Source of the DNA: Oxytricha trifallax
Lineage: Eukaryota > Ciliophora > Spirotrichea > Sporadotrichida > Oxytrichidae
Direction of reading: 5' to 3'
Assembly: GCA_000711775.1 (NCBI GenBank)
Contig: ARYC01002488.1
Span: 1-64,000, forward strand
Length of the DNA: 64,000 nucleotides
Shown: piece by piece, positions 59,750 through 64,000 of the stretch
Layout of the letters: every line of letters starts with the position of its first letter
How positions within the stretch are numbered: the first letter of the stretch is position 1
Made by a program: the position numbers and the translations under genes
Notes under the pieces: generated by a model
Databases searched by the model: none
What the model saw: only the letters and a program-made list of their open reading frames with translations
Told to the model about the DNA's origin: nothing

Positions 59750-62700
59750 CTATTTTACAATAATCTATCATTAATTTGTCCTTCAAGTTGCATTTAGCCC
59801 ACGAATTGCATATATTTATTCACAATTTTCAACAACGATCTCTCAGTGCCCATGAAAACCGCATTGAAAATTACACCCACTCAGAGTGAACCCAGGCAGG
59901 TGCAATTACTGCAAAGTTACTATGATATTTTGGATTAAGGCGAATATCAATATTTTTAGATTGTACTCACTCCTACTTAGATTTAAACATTTTAGATAAG
60001 AAGTTTTGTTGTTTCATATTATTATGTTATCAAAAGAGATTTATATCAAAATGAAAATAATCTAAAAGTATAATATGAAATGATTCTTTTATTCAAACTG
60101 ATAGAAATTTTTTAATTATTGTTAACGTGACTGCATTTAATGGTGAAGTAGATTTATATGCTTCAAACATTACGAAAAATCCAACATTATCAAATAACAC
60201 AGTAAAATCTAGAAGCTAATCACCTTGGTAATCTGTTGTATTTAATGTCACTGGAGTTGATTTGAATACTAAACCAATCTATTTTTCTGTCTACGGTAAT
60301 CTTAAATAGATTATTTTATTTATTTATAATAATATATTTATTATTAAAAAAAAATCAATAAAATGCCTTTCTAATCAATAATAAACTAACTTTAAATTAA
60401 TTATTGAATGTAAGAAGCACATATCAGATAAAATTCGGAGCAGATTACATCGACACAATCCAAGCCCAATACCTCCCAACAACTCAAATTTCATAAATAA
60501 CCCCATTACAAAATCTCATCCCGACCTCAGCAAGTGTAGATGGCAAAGGTACCAAAACTACAATTTTTAGCGTGATGCCTCTAACTGAGGGCACTGGATT
60601 GTAAGCTAGAGATTTAATAATCTAAATAAGTATCACTGGGAAAGTTAATAATAGTCTGTTGGTATATGATGTTGCTTATGGCAGTTAGAGCTGGACTAAT
60701 CTTGAAGGCAATCAGGTTATACTTGGTAAAATATATTTATAGTTATTATTGATTAAATTAAACAATTAATAAGTCATTTTTATTGCATAAATTGGTAGTT
60801 AAGTGAGAGTGAAAGATCAAACTCCATATATTATAACTTTTAGAAGTGTAACTAATGGTTCTGTAAATGCGACTGCACTTTTGAATTTTACTGTGGAAGT
60901 ATTATAAGCTGGTAGATCTTCCTAAAATATTCTTGATGCTTATTTTAAATACATTAATTGGATTAATTTCTTTTTAATCAAGTGAATTTGATATTCACTT
61001 AAAAAACACAAATTTAAATGCCAATTTAGACACTGATTACACCATGTACACGCTAGATTCATCGAAATAAATTCTTATTAAGCAATTACTACTAGACACT
61101 AATGGCACGTACGGTTTCACAGCTCAATTTATGAAAGGTTCAGGATTTATGATGTATAAAACTTCAGCTGAATAAATACCTACCTTTAACAAAGATTAAA
61201 AATAGTATTATTCTAATACTTAACTCTAAAATTTGTAATTTCTTGATACCTTATTTAAAATTAAATAATACTAATACTCTTTAAATATGTTTTTTGTATT
61301 TAATGTCAATAATTTTGTTTCTCAAAAGATGATCAATTAACTTTCTAACTCTCAGGAATATCATCTAGCTCAGAGAGCGACGGGATGACCACACATACAA
61401 TCCAGACTGATCGATCAACCAGAGAAGGTAACAACCTGGCTCAATGCAAAAACGCAAGTTACTCCATAAGAGGTGGCAATACTAATTGCACTATGTGGCT
61501 GGCCATTTAGTGTAATGGAGTATGTGTAGTCAAGTTTAGTAGTGTGTTGCAGTAAGCTAAAAGTAGACCAATTGCTGTACCTCAATTGATTAGGAATCAA
61601 TCTTCATTTCATTTTAGATATTATTGTATGAAAAGCAAGTTAATTTTCAAACTATTGTTAGCATTTAGTAAATCCCTAATATTTCTTATGTTTTTTTTCA
61701 CAACGAAAATTCATTTATGAATGAAACTATAATTTCAATCTTAGAGCAGCATTGCAAACAATATAAACATCGGACAAGGCACTCTAATGAGAGGAAAATA
61801 CGATTACTACTACATACCTTTCACCAGAGGAAAATTAGACTAAAATATGACTGTAATGATTAACAAAATAAACAATGACACTGTTCTTATGGCTAAATTG
61901 TTATTTAATGGTTACTTGAATTACTACAACTGGAGTTACCCTACTAACGCCTCTAATGACTTAATTGCAAGATCTAATTTCACAAACACTGTTGAATTCA
62001 TAGAAATATTAAAGAAATCAATGTTTAACTTCTTATAGTTGTTTCATAAATATATTATCTGACTATGTTTTTTTGATAGAAATCACTTCCACGTTGCTTA
62101 GTAAATGCCTTAACAACACATCATGCGTGCTTTTAATAGGAGTAATGGGTAATGGACCTCAAAATACATCAAATTCAAGCTATAACTTAGGCATCCTATA
62201 CACTTAGAACAAAATAAGCTAATAACTATAATTTAGTGATTACATTCAAGAGAGCAATTAATTCAAGAATTATTGGTTTATAATGGATAATACTATTCCA
62301 AACTGGAAGTATTGTACAAATATACTCATTTGTTAATATTTCTAAGAACATTCATGTTAAATATGAAAACTAGATACTCTAACAATAAACATTCTCACTG
62401 AAAGTAAATAGTTTGAAGGGATTTGCAAATATCTATATTAATGCTAACAAGCCATATTTTCCATCAGACACCTTGTAGGATTTTAAGAGCGAGCTCATGG
62501 GACCAGACTTTTTATAAATCACCTAGTAAGATTTCAAGTAGTTCAAGTACCTCATAATAGTTAAATATTAAAAGCATATTTTATAATTAAGTTTGTGGGT
62601 ATTATTTGTAAATATACCTGCCAAAGATTTTGTTTATGATTACAGTGAAATCTTTTACTCCTTAAGTCAACTACACTCTATACGCATAAGGCCCCTATCC

Positions 62701-64000
62701 CTTGAACTCTACATTCTTAAATATTATTGATTTGTAAGCTAATGGCAAAGTTCTTAATACTACTTTGAAAAGTTTTAATAATATATAACCAATTCTAAAT
62801 AAAATTTATATCTCTGGGTAATGATTGTTTATTATTTTTTAAGAATTTAAATAAAACGGGCATTTATGTTTCATTTTACCCAATAAAAATACGAAAGAAA
62901 ATTCTTTTTAATTATTTCCATTTTAAAGTTTAACTTCTAAACCGACTAATAACTACCAACTCTTCAGATATTTCAACTATGGAAGCAAAGAACTGCAATT
63001 TAATTTTACATGCTACAATGGCACTGTTTATTATATAGCCAGCACTCAACCATGGTAGATGGAAAATTCTAATGTGTATTTCTAAATACCACTAGAAATT
63101 AGAAGTTCATAATTATTGCCAAATCTTGCTTAAAATTTTAGTAAAGGTTAGAGAGTTAGTTTTAATGTTTCTGCCACTCAAAATTCTAGCAAATTAAAAT
63201 TTATTAAAAATAGTTTTATGGTGGTAACATACATATAAATTTGGAAAAAAAAAATTATCCATTAGATTTCAAATATAAATGAATATATTCAAATTCTCAG
63301 ATGCTCTGCCAATTCTGTTGGTACTACATCACAGTATTTCAAAATAGTACAGATAAAAACTAAGCAAGTTCTTTTGGAATTAATCTCACTGATTATACTG
63401 AGCTTAAAAGTAGAAATATTTCAAACTTATCTACTAGTGAATCACAGCTCATTACAATTAATTAAATTCCTCTTAATACTCAATAATACTTAAAACATAT
63501 ATAAAATTATTAACTTATACTGTAAACAAAAGCAGTCCTATCATTAGAAAATTCATAGTACACTAAAACAAAAACCTGTAAATTTAGTTGAAAAATCTTG
63601 CAAAACTACCTCACGGTTATACCGTAATTCTGACTGATTTGCTTGAATAAACTTCAAATAATTACAAAGCTATATAAACCATGAAAAGCAATGATAGTGT
63701 AAATATGGTTATGAATTTGAATTAAATAGATTAATTTTCTCTAGGGTAGTACTATTACTTGATAATCAGTACTGATGGAAACTCCAGTCTCCCTCTTCAA
63801 CTCTCATTCATTAATAAGCATTTGAAGATTATGAAGAATTATCTAAGTTATTTTTAATAAAATTGCAGCAATCTAGGGAGGTGGCATTATTAAAAGATAG
63901 ACAGACTTTAGTGTAGTTAACAAACTCTCCAACTGATTTTATAAAATACTACTACTATTTACTGCCAAAATTACCAGCAAATTATACTGCTAATCTCACA
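59750..64000 (+). CDS. large extracellular repeat protein (3' end outside window)
   Basis: From about 59750 the plus strand reads LSLICPSSCIQPTNC, then repeated beta-rich modules. Examples are YYDILDQGEYQYFQIVL (about 59920), VNVTAFNGEVDLYASNIT (about 60122), SVVFNVTGVDLNTKPIYFSV (about 60235), QARDLIIQISITGKVNNSLL (about 60600), CTMWLAIQCNGVCVVKFSSV (about 61478), and TLLSKCLNNTSCVLLIGVMG (about 62096). The recurring pattern (YxxFxI, VNVTxxxGxxDLY, IFFSVYG-like) resembles pre-peptidase C-terminal/beta-sandwich modules found in tandem in ciliate surface proteins. Many N-x-S/T sites suggest secretion. Frame breaks of 50-100 bp occur about every 200-400 bp. The signal peptide and start are not resolved, and the gene continues past 64000. 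Confidence 0.55.

Overview
ORGANISM AND GENOME TYPE. The window is AT-rich and its reading frames stay open only if TAA and TAG are read as glutamine and TGA is the sole stop, which is a ciliate code. A telomere-like end (GGGGTTTTGGGGTTTTG) closes a TBE-type transposon at the left edge. Nearly every gene is cut by short AT-rich inserts bounded by identical direct repeats of 2-15 bp that restore the reading frame when one copy plus the insert is removed. These are internal eliminated sequences (IESs) with pointers. Several genes are also permuted or inverted. The window is therefore best read as micronuclear (germline) DNA of an Oxytricha/Stylonychia-like spirotrich, before genome rearrangement. 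Ordinary GT-AG introns coexist with IESs. LAYOUT. 1-1223: right end of a TBE element (zinc finger + kinase ORF, terminal repeat). 1224-5.4 kb: multi-pass membrane protein interrupted upstream by the TBE. 5.9-6.6 kb (+): 5' half of ZNHIT2; its 3' half is at 28.8-27.4 kb on the other strand. 6.7-8.0 kb (-): SHIPPO/PGP-repeat protein. 8.3-21.5 kb (+): a giant CFAP54-like axonemal gene. 21.6-23.7 kb: an inverted segment carrying the 3' ends of both NOP2 (+) and the CFAP54-like gene (-). 23.8-25.1 kb (-): 5' part of NOP2. 25.3-27.2 kb (+): mitochondrial carrier. 28.9-31.2 kb (-): WDR20-like. 31.4-32.0 kb (-): small unknown protein. 32.6-36.7 kb (+): Q/N-rich unknown with a 673-bp IES holding a GC-rich island. 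36.8-38.9 kb (+) and 38.9-42.6 kb (-): convergent EF-hand-type genes. 42.8-49.9 kb (-): an odd-even scrambled coiled-coil gene whose alternating pieces lie at 44.2 and 48.8 kb, with a second GC-richer palindromic island and a (+) gene in between. 50.1-53.4 kb (+): Q/N/S-rich unknown, with a TIR-bounded element in its 5' part. 53.5-56.2 kb (+): coiled-coil protein. 57.1-58.3 kb (+): rhomboid protease. 58.5-59.4 kb (-): NTMT1-like methyltransferase. 59.8 kb to the end (+): large extracellular protein, cut by the window edge. HOW IT FITS TOGETHER. The recognisable content is housekeeping (NOP2 rRNA methyltransferase, ZNHIT2, carrier, NTMT1, WDR20, rhomboid) plus cilia-related genes (CFAP54-like, SHIPPO, EF-hand/coiled-coil proteins). 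The most notable architecture is a pair of nested long-range rearrangements: ZNHIT2 straddles about 22 kb and several other genes, and inside that interval a 2-kb inversion exchanges the 3' ends of two convergent genes. All pointer matches were read by eye; no search or alignment was run.
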